Shown: one piece after another, positions 27,485-35,538 of the stretch
How positions within the stretch are numbered: position 1 is the stretch's first letter
How the letters are laid out: each line of letters starts with the position of its first letter
Assembly (NCBI GenBank): GCA_016714785.1
Contig: JADKCC010000002.1
Span: forward strand, 62,001-126,000
DNA length: 64,000 bases
Origin: Saprospiraceae bacterium
Lineage (GTDB): Bacteria > Bacteroidota > Bacteroidia > Chitinophagales > Saprospiraceae
Direction of reading: 5' to 3'
Notes under the pieces: generated by a model
Seen by the model: the letters and a program-made list of their open reading frames with translations, nothing else
Databases searched by the model: none
Told to the model about the DNA's origin: nothing
Made by a program: the position numbers and the translations under genes

Positions 27485-27928
27485 TTATACAGGGTGATTC
27501 ACTTTACTTATCGCTTTTTTAGTATTCATCAATGATGCATCTCTAAATTTACGATTTATTTCATTTTCCAATTTGTATGGTTGATTGAATATTTCTTGGT
27601 TTAATTTAAAGTATTCTGACAAATTTCTAATTGTTTCTTTTGACAAACCTTTATTATAATTTAACATTTTTGAAATCGTACCTTTTGATAAGTTCAAAAT
27701 TCTACTTAAATCTGTCGAATTTAGATTGTGTTCTTGCATCAATGCTTTAATCGTTTCTATTGGTGAAAGTTCTGAAAACTTGATATTCTCTGTATCCCAC
27801 TTACCAATCAATAACGTCAACAGTTCTACTTCATCACTTTCTCTTGTTAGCGGATTTTTTACCAGCTCATGCAGTTTTTCACAATATGACTCATATTGTA
27901 ACTCTGATTTTATTATTTTATATTCCAT
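27485..27928 (-). CDS. HigA-type antitoxin / XRE regulator
   Basis: 147 residues. An N-terminal acidic region (ESYCEKLHELVKNPLTRESDEVELL) is followed by an HTH domain with MQEHNLNSTDLSRILNLSKGTISKML. This is the layout of HigA antitoxins that follow a HigB toxin. The HigB remnant lies 9 nt upstream on the same strand, so gene order is toxin then antitoxin. The antitoxin frame is intact while the toxin is not. Confidence 0.75.
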   Translation of the reverse strand: MEYKIIKSELQYESYCEKLHELVKNPLTRESDEVELLTLLIGKWDTENIKFSELSPIETIKALMQEHNLNSTDLSRILNLSKGTISKMLNYNKGLSKETIRNLSEYFKLNQEIFNQPYKLENEINRKFRDASLMNTKKAISKVNHPV

Positions 27929-27937
27929 TTTTGCGAT

Positions 27938-28190
27938 TTAATATTTATCAATTAGGTATTGTAGGTTTTCTCTACATACTTTGTCGTATTCTATATGTGT
28001 TCCTAGCCAATTTATGTATAAATGAACGTTTTTCAACCCAAAGTAATATGAACATATCATTCTATATTTATTACTTCCTATATTAAACACAACCCTTTCA
28101 CTTCCGTTCCCCAAGATATCAGCATATTCTATACATGTAGTGCATTTTTATATCATTCACGCACACCTTACCACCACAAATATAACTTTT
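27938..28190 (-). pseudogene. HigB-type toxin remnant
   Basis: Read leftward from ~28137, the frame gives ADILGNGSERVVFNIGSNKY and then HLYINWLGTHIEYDKV, ending at 27938. This is the core of HigB mRNA interferases, including the GTHxEYDK motif. Upstream, the match continues in another frame (VNDIKMHYMYR), and I see no start or N-terminal ~40 residues. One extra base near 28130 plus loss of the 5' end explains this. The toxin should be inactive. Confidence 0.65.
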
Positions 28191-28320
28191 TAGGCTATAT
28201 CTGCATGCTCAATGCACCTTATTTTTCAACAATACAATATAAGCACAAATAATCAGGCCATCATCGCTGATATATTTCTGCTTCTTGCTACACCAATCTG
28301 GATTTTTAGTAAAATATTTC
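28191..28320. other. Short spacer before MITE copy 2
   Basis: An open stretch on the minus strand reads NPDWCSKKQKYISDDGLIIC without a start. It may be debris of a gene interrupted by the MITE. No family recognised. Confidence 0.25.
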
Positions 28321-28483
28321 GTAACTATTCAGGTGTTTACTATTTCACTACAATTTTGTCACGATTTTTGCAACTTATAGGCAAAAATAGCGCCAAAATT
28401 AAGTTGGTTTTCCATTTTTACCGCGGATATATATCCGCGGTTATTAATATTCTACCCCTTTGGGGTTATAGCTGAACAGTTAC
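28321..28483. mobile_element. IS66-like MITE, copy 2
   Basis: 163 bp, identical to the copy at 24336 except for the third base (GTAAC here, GTTAC there). Flanks AATATTTC (28313-28320) and AAGATTTC (28484-28491) are an 8-bp duplication with one mismatch. It has the same ends, 22-bp palindrome and GC hairpin. It sits just past the end of the mobile mystery B gene. Confidence 0.85.
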
Positions 28484-28511
28484 AAGATTTCACCAATAAA
28501 ATAATATTTTT

Positions 28512-29108
28512 TCAAGACCTGGCAAAATCTAATAGTAAATTATAATTTCCATTATCCGCAGTTTTTAGAGCTCTCAGGTATGTTTTTCGGGTATCACCTT
28601 CCTTTGAAAGATTAGATGCGCCCCAGCTGAATATTGGTTTTTTGTAAATTTTCTCAATAATAATATCAGCCATTAAGCGGCTATGTCTTCCGTTTCCATT
28701 TGGGAAACAATGAATACTCACTAAACGATGTTTGAAACGTATGGCTATTTCATCGGGAGGGAAAGTGTCGTTTTTATACCAATATAATACATCATCCAAA
28801 AGATATTTCAACTCTATAGATATTTTCTACCAGTCCATTCCAATGTTTTTGTTGGTTTTCCGGAATTCGCCTGTCCAAGACCACACATCACCATACATTT
28901 GGGTGTGTAATTTTCGTATAAAACGTTCATTAAATATGATATCAGCCTTAAAAGAACGATTCAACGACCACATAATTGCTTTTTCAATATTATGTTGCTC
29001 AAACTCATCCAATTCGCCACGAGTAGCACTAGTTGAAATAAGTAAACCATCCATCTCCTCTTGTTCTAACGGTGTTTGTCCTTCTATATATTCCAGGTCT
29101 AGTCCCAT
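28512..29108 (-). pseudogene. Mobile mystery protein B (Fic family) with in-frame stop
   Basis: The frame from ATG 29108 runs to 28512 (198 codons) with a single TAG at 28829-28827. The sequence around it is NKNIGMDW-stop-KISIELKYLLDD, where the family has a second Trp, so TGG changed to TAG. The Fic catalytic loop is present as HCFPNGNGRHSR. Fic proteins transfer AMP or related groups to target proteins. The start overlaps the end of the mobile mystery A gene, as is usual for the pair (TIGR02612/TIGR02613). As written, the product would lack its catalytic half. Confidence 0.8.
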
Positions 29109-29557
29109 AATATTTTTGGCATTTCACGTTTTATTGTTTCGGCCCTTTCTTTGATAGCTTTTTCTATGCGTTTTTTTGAATTGCCTTGATCTTCCAGATG
29201 CATGGTATTGGATGTACGTAAAACAATTTCTTTTGCAAGCTGAATAGCTCTTTTTTCAATCAGGGCATCCAAAGATCCATCGTTGGGTACAAAACCATAT
29301 ACCAATTGCAAATCTAAAGCCTTTGCTATCTCCCTTAGGGACTTAATGGTGATGGATCCTTCTTTTTCCCGTTTTTCAATATCCAAAACTCCTTGCTTGG
29401 AAATAGCCAATTTGTTCCCCAGCTGTTGCATTGACATACCAAGACTTATGCGTATGGCCTTTATCCAACCTGTAGGAGGAGTGGCTACTTGCTTAAGTTT
29501 AGCAAAACCTGACATTTTATTGTCAAGTTGCTGCAATTGCAATGACTTATTTTTCAT
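29099..29557 (-). CDS. Mobile mystery protein A (XRE regulator)
   Basis: 152 residues. The HTH is IRISLGMSMQQLGNKLAISKQGVLDIEKRE, followed by the helical region typical of TIGR02612 (ALDLQLVYGFVPNDGSLDALIEKRA). It is the first gene of the A/B pair and overlaps B by 10 nt. By analogy with toxin-antitoxin regulators it likely represses its own promoter. Four matched sites stand directly upstream. The function of the pair is not established; it recurs on mobile regions. Confidence 0.85.
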   Translation of the reverse strand: MKNKSLQLQQLDNKMSGFAKLKQVATPPTGWIKAIRISLGMSMQQLGNKLAISKQGVLDIEKREKEGSITIKSLREIAKALDLQLVYGFVPNDGSLDALIEKRAIQLAKEIVLRTSNTMHLEDQGNSKKRIEKAIKERAETIKREMPKILWD

Positions 29558-29560
29558 ATT

Positions 29561-29677
29561 GTAAAGTTATACTTTTACTTTAATAGCGCAAATGTAAAGT
29601 AATATATTTACATGGGCAAATATTTAGTAAGGTAATAAGTTAACTTTTATTTAAGTATAGTAAAGTCATAACTTTAC
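29561..29677. promoter_or_regulatory. Four operator-like sites at exact 33-bp spacing
   Basis: 18-bp sites start at 29561, 29594, 29627 and 29660, with consensus GTAAAGTNATANNTTTAC. The site at 29660 has perfect 7-bp arms GTAAAGT/ACTTTAC around a 4-bp centre. The 15-bp linkers are unrelated to each other. The first site begins 4 bp from the start codon of mobile mystery A. Confidence 0.8.
29589..29620 (-). promoter_or_regulatory. Promoter of the mobile mystery A/B pair
   Basis: On the minus strand TTTG (29620-29617) is followed by 20 nt and TACATTTG (29596-29589), a full match to the phylum's -33/-7 layout. The -7 box overlaps the operator at 29594 and the -33 box lies between operators 2 and 3, so repressor binding would block it. 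Confidence 0.65.
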
Positions 29678-30290
29678 AAAAGAAGAATTACTTTATAACT
29701 GGTTACTTTCCTATGCATTATCCTGAAATACTTATAAATTAAAAAGAGAGCACTAATAATATCCTGAAAACTAAACCGGTGATTCAAATATACTTAAAAA
29801 TAATAAAATGATTAAGTTTGCAGTTAAAAAATCAGTAATGATGAAAAATATATTATTTACTAAAGTTTCGGAGCAAATTTTGCACAATAACTACTCTCAT
29901 AACCTTGAATCAAATTCAATTGTGCTCTTTGGGGCTAATGATTATACTATAGGTTTGGCATTGTCGCTCGAGCCGCGCTCCCCATCCCTTACGGGTGCCT
30001 TCACTTCTCGCATTGTCATACTCGACCTTCCAGGATCGTTCAGTTATACTTTTTTGCATTGCCAAAAAAAGTAAACAAAAAACGCTAGTTCCGCTAAATC
30101 GCTCCGCGTACCGGAACAGGCTCCCCAAAGAGGTACACCTTGGTATTACTACATCTCCCAAAGCAATATGTTGACGTCGTATTTCTAAATCTCCATGTAA
30201 ATTGTTTTAAAGTATTGATTATCAGTATTGTAAAGTAAATTATCTTATAATTATTTAATATGTAATTAATTGACATTAATCCATTTATAA
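29678..30290. repeat. Gene-poor region with partial hairpin-repeat modules
   Basis: From ~29940 to 30150 it shares modules with repeat R2: CCATCCCTTACGGGTGCCTTC, CTTCTCGCATTGTCAT, and a stem TACTTTTTT...AAAAAAGTA around TGCATTGCC. It lacks the GGGCTTGCTGA end. An 88-codon frame at 29808 runs into these modules and is unlikely to be a gene. A short segment (CATTATCCTGAAATACTT, 29715) recurs at 31991. Confidence 0.45.
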
Positions 30291-30644
30291 ACTCCGAAAC
30301 TTCAATTATTTATAATCTTTTTAGTCACTTTAGTTTCATGTGAAACCGGAAATTCTGAATTAATATTTACTAAAATAGAAGGACAAGTTCAAGATGATGG
30401 AACTATGGATTTGTTTGCATCTTTTAATAAAGAAGGGATTAATGAACTAGAAAATGCCCAAGAATTCGGTTTTTCTGCTGATACATTACCTAATCCTGAG
30501 GTTTTATCTGCAAATGCGGCTAATTCAGCTCGTGGAATTTTGAATGGTAATTCGTTTACTGGAAAATATGAAGGGGCTTTCCCATTTCGGCCTTATTATT
30601 TCAGAGCTTATGTAGGGCTTACTGACTATGGTACAACCAATTGA
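30291..30644 (+). pseudogene. Lipoprotein N-terminal remnant cut by repeat R2
   Basis: The frame TPKLQLFIIFLVTLVSCETG is a lipoprotein signal with lipobox but has no start codon (a TAA precedes it). It continues for ~100 residues (EGQVQDDGTMDLFASF, FPFRPYYFRAYV) and then enters repeat R2 at 30615. The insertion apparently removed the rest of the gene. Family unknown. Confidence 0.45.
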
Positions 30645-31147
30645 TAAATAATAAATTATGTCTATAATAAACAAATTAAATGCAAACCTTTTAATTGATT
30701 TTGTCCAAAAGTCGTGTACCTTGGGTTGGCTTTTGCCTTTATGCAGGCGGCAGTTACTTTTTTGCATTGCCCAAAAAAAAAGTCTAGTTCAAAAAAGGTA
30801 ACTGAATGCTGCAGCTTTGCTGCATTTGAGTGATACGAAATCACTCAAAACAAAAGGCACTGATTTAAACTTAAATCAGCCTTGGTGTATTGTCGTTCAT
30901 TTTCGACCTGCCCATCCCTTACGGGTTCCTTCGCTTCTCGCATTGTTATGGCCCACCCACCCGTTTCACGGTTCACTCCGTCAAAGGCTTGCGGCCTTTG
31001 GTGCTTTGCACTACACCTGCCCACCCGTTTCACGGTTCACTCCGTCAAAGGCTTGCGGCCTTTGGTGCTTTGCACTTCACTGCGTTCACCTTACAGGTTC
31101 GCTTAGTCATGCATTTTTCTATTGCCATAAGTATTTCATATTTAAAT
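30615..31147. repeat. Serial-hairpin repeat element R2
   Basis: It begins GGGCTTACTGACTATGG after TA (30613-30614) and follows R1 for ~190 bp. Then a chain of hairpins: GCAGC-TTT-GCTGC, GAGTGAT-ACGA-AATCACTC, CTGATTTAA/TTAAATCAG, and two ~64-bp units with CCGTTTCACGG (30961-30971 and 31025-31035) and CAAAGGC-TTGCG-GCCTTTG. The CAGCAGCCCC end of R1/R3 is absent; the sequence passes into unit S1. Confidence 0.7.
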
Positions 31148-31310
31148 CTACTTTGACCTATTTGAATAAAATAAGTTTTCTCACCACTCTGTGGTTCGAA
31201 ATGACCAAGGCTGATAAGGAAAAGAGGGAGATGAAGGGAGTTCGGCCTCGCCGAACTCCCTTCATCTCCCTACCTTAAACTCTAAAACTAGGTCATTTCG
31301 AAGGAGTTTT
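31148..31310. repeat. REP-like unit S1 with nested inverted repeats
   Basis: TTCGAAATGACC (near 31194) and GGTCATTTCGAA (near 31291) form 12-bp outer arms. Inside, 31226-31246 and 31250-31270 are a perfect 21-bp inverted repeat with a 3-bp loop, starting GGGAGATGAAGG. The left half of the unit recurs at 41913-41992. Similar GTCATTTCGA repeats are common between genes in this phylum. Confidence 0.65.
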
Positions 31311-31529
31311 AGCGACTGAGAAACCCCTATTTTAAATACCTATAACTTGGTAAAATGTGCTTACACCTGCAATTAATTTAGGATAAAATAATAATGAGAC
31401 AAACGGAAGAAAGCCTACAACAAAAGGATAAATAATTGCTTTAGGTAAATTTACCTTTAATTGTTTTATATAATAATTTATATTTACTGGTCTCGTTTCC
31501 ATAGTGCAAAATTACAAAAAAAGGAATAA
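31311..31529. other. Non-coding remainder after S1
   Basis: About 220 bp of AT-rich sequence with no frame, repeat or RNA that I can support. Confidence 0.3.
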
Positions 31530-31702
31530 TTAATACTCCCCTGGAAACAAAACTGTAGTAGATGACCGATCTGACTCAGTGATAACCCATAACTTATCAC
31601 CACAACTAACCATCTCTGATGGTATGGCATGCAATGAAAAGACACGGCCACTACGCTGAATGGCTGCCTGATTAGTGGCAATATCTCTTTGATATGAGGT
31701 GA
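31530..31702 (-). pseudogene. Truncated second copy of the small protein at 32777
   Basis: The frame SYQRDIATNQAAIQRSGRVF...DKLWVITESDRSSTTVLFPGEY matches the C-terminal ~55 residues of the intact copy at high identity. The upstream part is replaced by unrelated sequence with a stop. Confidence 0.55.
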
Positions 31703-31713
31703 GTTAAGCCCTG

Positions 31714-31869
31714 CTACATCCCATAATACTCTTGTCCTTTTTTGATCGAATCCAAAATACTTTCTACACTTTCTTTTATTTCAGGCGGCATCTTTAATAT
31801 TTCCTGATCCTTATCACCTATCAAATTGTATTTGGCCTTATCCAATCCATTTAACAATGATTTTATTGG
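31714..31869 (-). other. Possible gene fragment, family unknown
   Basis: An open stretch of 52 codons with no start codon at its head ends ...ESVESILDSIKKGQEYYGM. Amphipathic composition suggests real coding remains. It is followed upstream by a direct repeat AACAATATTTTTATTG at 31881-31896 and 31909-31924. Confidence 0.25.
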
Positions 31870-32092
31870 CTAAGACACATAACAATATTTTTATTGTCAC
31901 GTTATTTTAACAATATTTTTATTGCCAAAACTAAAATTTATCATATTTATTCTCTTATTATGTTGATTTGCAGCATGTTAACACTTCCCAATACATTATC
32001 CTGAAATGCTTAAAAATAAAGGGGTTCAGGCGATTTGGCAACGGTTGGGCAACAAAAGTAGGTGGAATAAGGGAAAACAAGAGAAATCAATG
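31870..32092. other. Non-coding spacer with a 16-bp direct repeat
   Basis: AACAATATTTTTATTG occurs at 31881 and 31909 (28-bp period); each copy is itself a weak palindrome. Nothing else recognised. Confidence 0.35.
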
Positions 32093-32716
32093 TTAACGAT
32101 ACCCATTGCCATCTACATCAAAATAAAATCCTGAGGCATTTTTAATATATGCACCTTGTGAATACCAAAAATTCTTAGATTGATTGATATAATCCAAAGT
32201 AAAACTATCATTTTTAAAAGTAATATTTTTAAGGTCGATCGAATTATTTGATTTGAAATAAAATCTACATTCAGAAAAAATACCTGATTTGTTTTGTAAA
32301 TGGTCATCCTTAATTTCCTTTAGACATTCTTCATGAAAATAGAAGAATATATTGTCTAATGATTGAAACTTATTAGTACCTGTAGAAAATGATTTTGGCT
32401 GTTTTTAGTCTGGATATCGGTAAGAATAACAATCTTCGTAATAATTAAAAATATCCTTTGCATCTCTCAACTCATCCAGACCAAAAGTTCGAAATAATTC
32501 GTTTCTGAGTCCATTTAGCTGATGAATACTTCCTAGACGAGAACTTGGGTTTTTAAAATAAATTAGGGCTTTCATTACTTTTTCAAAAGCTTCATGACTC
32601 ATTACCCCAGCATCATGTAATTGGTTATTTAGGTAAAGGATTCTAGCTGAAATATAGTTTCTTATTGCAAAGTTGAGAAAACTTATAGCTAAACTTTGAT
32701 TATTTGTAGATGACAT
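32093..32716 (-). pseudogene. HEPN-like protein with an in-frame stop
   Basis: From MSSTNNQSLAISFLNFAIRN the first ~105 residues are helical. They contain SARILYLNNQLHDAGVMSHEAFEKVMKAL and end YEDCYSYRYPD, a profile like HEPN nucleotide-binding/RNase domains. A TAA at 32407-32405 follows. The same frame then continues for 103 codons (KQPKSFSTGTNKFQSLDNIF to FYFDVDGNGYR), suggesting one original protein of ~207 residues. The HEPN call is by overall pattern and is uncertain. Confidence 0.45.
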
Positions 32717-32776
32717 TGAAACTCTTAACATGGATTTATAATATTATTCAGCAAAATTACAAAAAAAAAGGGAGCA

Positions 32777-32989
32777 CTAATACTCCCCTGGAAACAAAAC
32801 TGTAGTAGATGACCGATCTGACTCGGTGATGACCCATAACTTATCGCCACTACTAACCATCTCTGATGGTATGGCATACGATGAAAAGACACGACCACCG
32901 TGCTGGATGGCTGCCTGATTAGTGGCGATATCACTCTGGCATGAGGTGCCAAAATCGTAACTTTCAGGTGATCTTGCAATTTTACTCAC
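32777..32989 (-). CDS. Small conserved protein of unknown function
   Basis: 70 residues starting MSKIARSPESYDFGTSCQSD and ending DRSSTTVLFPGEY. A second, truncated copy of its C-terminal 55 residues lies at 31530, with most changes silent or conservative, so the sequence has been under selection as protein. I do not recognise the family. It is followed by the A-rich stretch GCAAAATTACAAAAAAA that also precedes the other copy. Confidence 0.5.
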   Translation of the reverse strand: MSKIARSPESYDFGTSCQSDIATNQAAIQHGGRVFSSYAIPSEMVSSGDKLWVITESDRSSTTVLFPGEY

Positions 32990-33012
32990 ATTTGAAATAC
33001 ATATTTTATTTT

Positions 33013-35537
33013 TTATTCTTCTTTAATAATGGAATTCACCACTGTCCTTACATCCGGATGCAATTGATTGATATCCATACCTTCAGGATTTAGAAGGTAT
33101 TTATACACTTCCAGATTGATTTTTACAAAAGCATCATTGGCAAAATCGTGAGACAACTCATCCACTACCTGCCGTAAAAAATCCATATCCCCATCTTTGT
33201 ACAGACCGATGCAAAGTCCATTGATCACTTCATTGATGTTGATATATGTAACATTACGGATGGCATCGAAGGTAGTTTTGAAGTAAAAGAATTTGTTGTT
33301 TTGGTTTTCTTCAATGACCCTGAAAAGTGATTCGCCCAAAATGGATGAAAACGGTGTGTTTCCTTTCCATTTTCATGGAATTGAATTAGATATGGCCATT
33401 GTTGATGATTAACGATGATAGATAATCCAAAACCTACAAATTCTTGATCATTTGGTTGTAAGTTCAAGGCTTTCTGAATATGAATCAGCGATTTTGGGAT
33501 GTCTCCTTCCTAAAATAAACAAATCCTAAATTATAAAAAGGTTTAGCATCATAAGGATTTAAAGATATTGCTTTCTCGTATGTATCTATCGCTTTTTCAT
33601 AATCGCCCATTTTATCATAGACAACCCCTAAATTATTGTATGCAAATTCATTATTAGGATTTAGGGCAATTGATCTCCCGTATGAAATTATTGCTTTTCA
33701 ATATCACCATTTTTAGCATAGGCAATTCCTAAATTATTGTATGCAATCGCATCATAAGGATTTAGGGCTATTGCTTTTTCGTATGTATCTATTGCTTTTT
33801 CATAATCGCCTATTTTATCATAGACAATTCCTAAATTATTGTATGCATTATCATTATTAGGTCTTAGTTCGATTACTTTCACGAATGAAATAATAGCATT
33901 TCCATAATCGCCTTTTTTAGTATAAGCATTTCCCAAATTATATAAGGTTGCTGGATGATCTGGGTATAGGTCGATTGATTTTTCATATGAAATTATTGCA
34001 TTTTCATTTTCGCCTTTTTCAAAATAGGCATTTGCTAATTCATAATAATTTTCTGGTTCATAAGGATTTAATTCGATGGCTTTCTTATAATAAATGATCG
34101 CATTTTTCGTAATCTCCCTTTTGAGCATACTCATTTCCTAAATCAAAATCATCCTTTTCTATATCTTCCTTATTTGTCTGTTTTTTTGAAGGCTTTTTTG
34201 TAGCTTTTTCAGAATATTTCATTATAAGAGATTCTCGTATGTCTTCTGAATCCATGCTACTTTTCAGATGTAACCCTTCTTTTTCGGCTAAAAAGGATAA
34301 TACAGGAAAGGCGTAGGCATGCTTTAAGTCCAAACATTCCAACTCTTTTATTTTTTCCCTTTTTGAATAAAACGCATTCAAAAAATCCACAAAAACACCT
34401 ACAAAAGAAAAAGGTACATCAGCATATACCTGCCTTTTTTGGTAGTACAATACATACAATCTATCTCTTACATAAAAGTACTTGGTATTGCCTCGTGCTT
34501 GTTTGCTGCTGACCACATAGTAATTGTCAGTGAGCCACGCAAACGATCTCGCTATATCTTTTTGTTCCAATGGTGGTTCGAATGAAGATGCCAAGGTACT
34601 TTGCGTCATGTTTTCTCCCTTACGAATAAGCATATCAAACAGGATTTTGATTTTGAAGGGATGTCGTTGGTGATATCCTGATAATAGGTAGTGAGTTCGT
34701 CGATGATACCATCCAGCAACTGTGCTGTATCTAGGATTTTTTTTCTAGTATTAGCTTGCTCAATATGACCGCCAATCTCGGGCTACCACCAGTAAACTGG
34801 GAGATGGCCTTAATTTTGTTTTTTGATTTTTTTAAGTTTTCTAATTGCTCTTTGTCATAATTAGATCTTTGGGCCAATTTATCGTAATAAGTTAAAAAAT
34901 CATCGGCAGTCCATGGCTCAATGTCTAACTTCTTAAAAACCTGAAACAATCTTTTGGAGTAGTCATTGTCTAGATCAGGTCTCAGACTTGAACCTATGAT
35001 CGTCACTTCGTCAAAATCTGACAGAAACTCTCTTAATCTCGAACTTTCTATTTTATCTAACTTGGGAATAAAGGCTTGCAGATTTTCCTGAGTAACAAAG
35101 ACATGGAGTTTTCCATTTTTCTTTATATCGTTTATAGCTTCTTTCAATCTTTGTTTTGACTTTTGCCATTGGATATCGGATATGGTCCATTTGGGTGCTG
35201 TGTCGATTAATTTTCCTCCTTCCAATAAGGTAGCAATAACATCCATAAGATCAGCTGCAAAATTGATGTTTTCTTGTTCTTCTGGTAATTGTAAAAAAAG
35301 ACTATTTTTAAAATCATCTGACTGGTCATGATGTATTTTGAGCAATCTCGTAAAAAATGATTTGCCTATTCCTCTTGGACCATGGAGAACAAAGTGTTGA
35401 TTACTTCCCTTCTTGAGACATACTTTCATTTCAGACAACATAATGTCCAGCAACTTTTCCCTACCCGTTGCCAAGGCAAGTACATCCTCCTTGGACATTT
35501 CAAGTGGGTTATATTTTTTTACAAGTACTACTGCCAT
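33013..35537 (-). pseudogene. P-loop ATPase with winged-helix and TPR domains, multiply frameshifted
   Basis: Starting MAVVLVKKYNPLEMSKEDV one base after the upstream ATPase, the gene encodes an AAA-type domain with Walker A GPRGIGKSF. The expected Walker B region reads VFVTQENL and lacks the usual Asp. A winged-helix-like part (MTQSTLASSFEPPLEQKDIARS) follows, then at least five TPRs (GDYGNAIISFVKVIEL, GDYEKAIDTYEKAI) and a C-terminal ~110-residue helical region. Six shifts join the pieces, near 34737, 34665, 34110, 33695, 33508 and 33350, mostly in A runs. The repaired protein would be ~840 residues. It resembles STAND-like ATPase/TPR proteins. Confidence 0.65.
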
Positions 35538-35538
35538 C

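Noticed and set aside
28827..28829. TAG read as an amino acid in the Fic gene
   Set aside because: No sign of recoding elsewhere; other genes use TAG as a normal stop (for example 57 codons of context at 32777 end in TAG). A simple nonsense change is enough.
29808..30074. Possible gene MIKFAVKKSVMMKN... after the mobile mystery locus
   Set aside because: The second half lies in R-type hairpin modules and no domain is visible.
30817..31278. 153-codon open frame across R2 and S1
   Set aside because: It is made of tandem hairpin units read in frame (repeated FHGSLRQRLAAFGAL), with no start context or homology.
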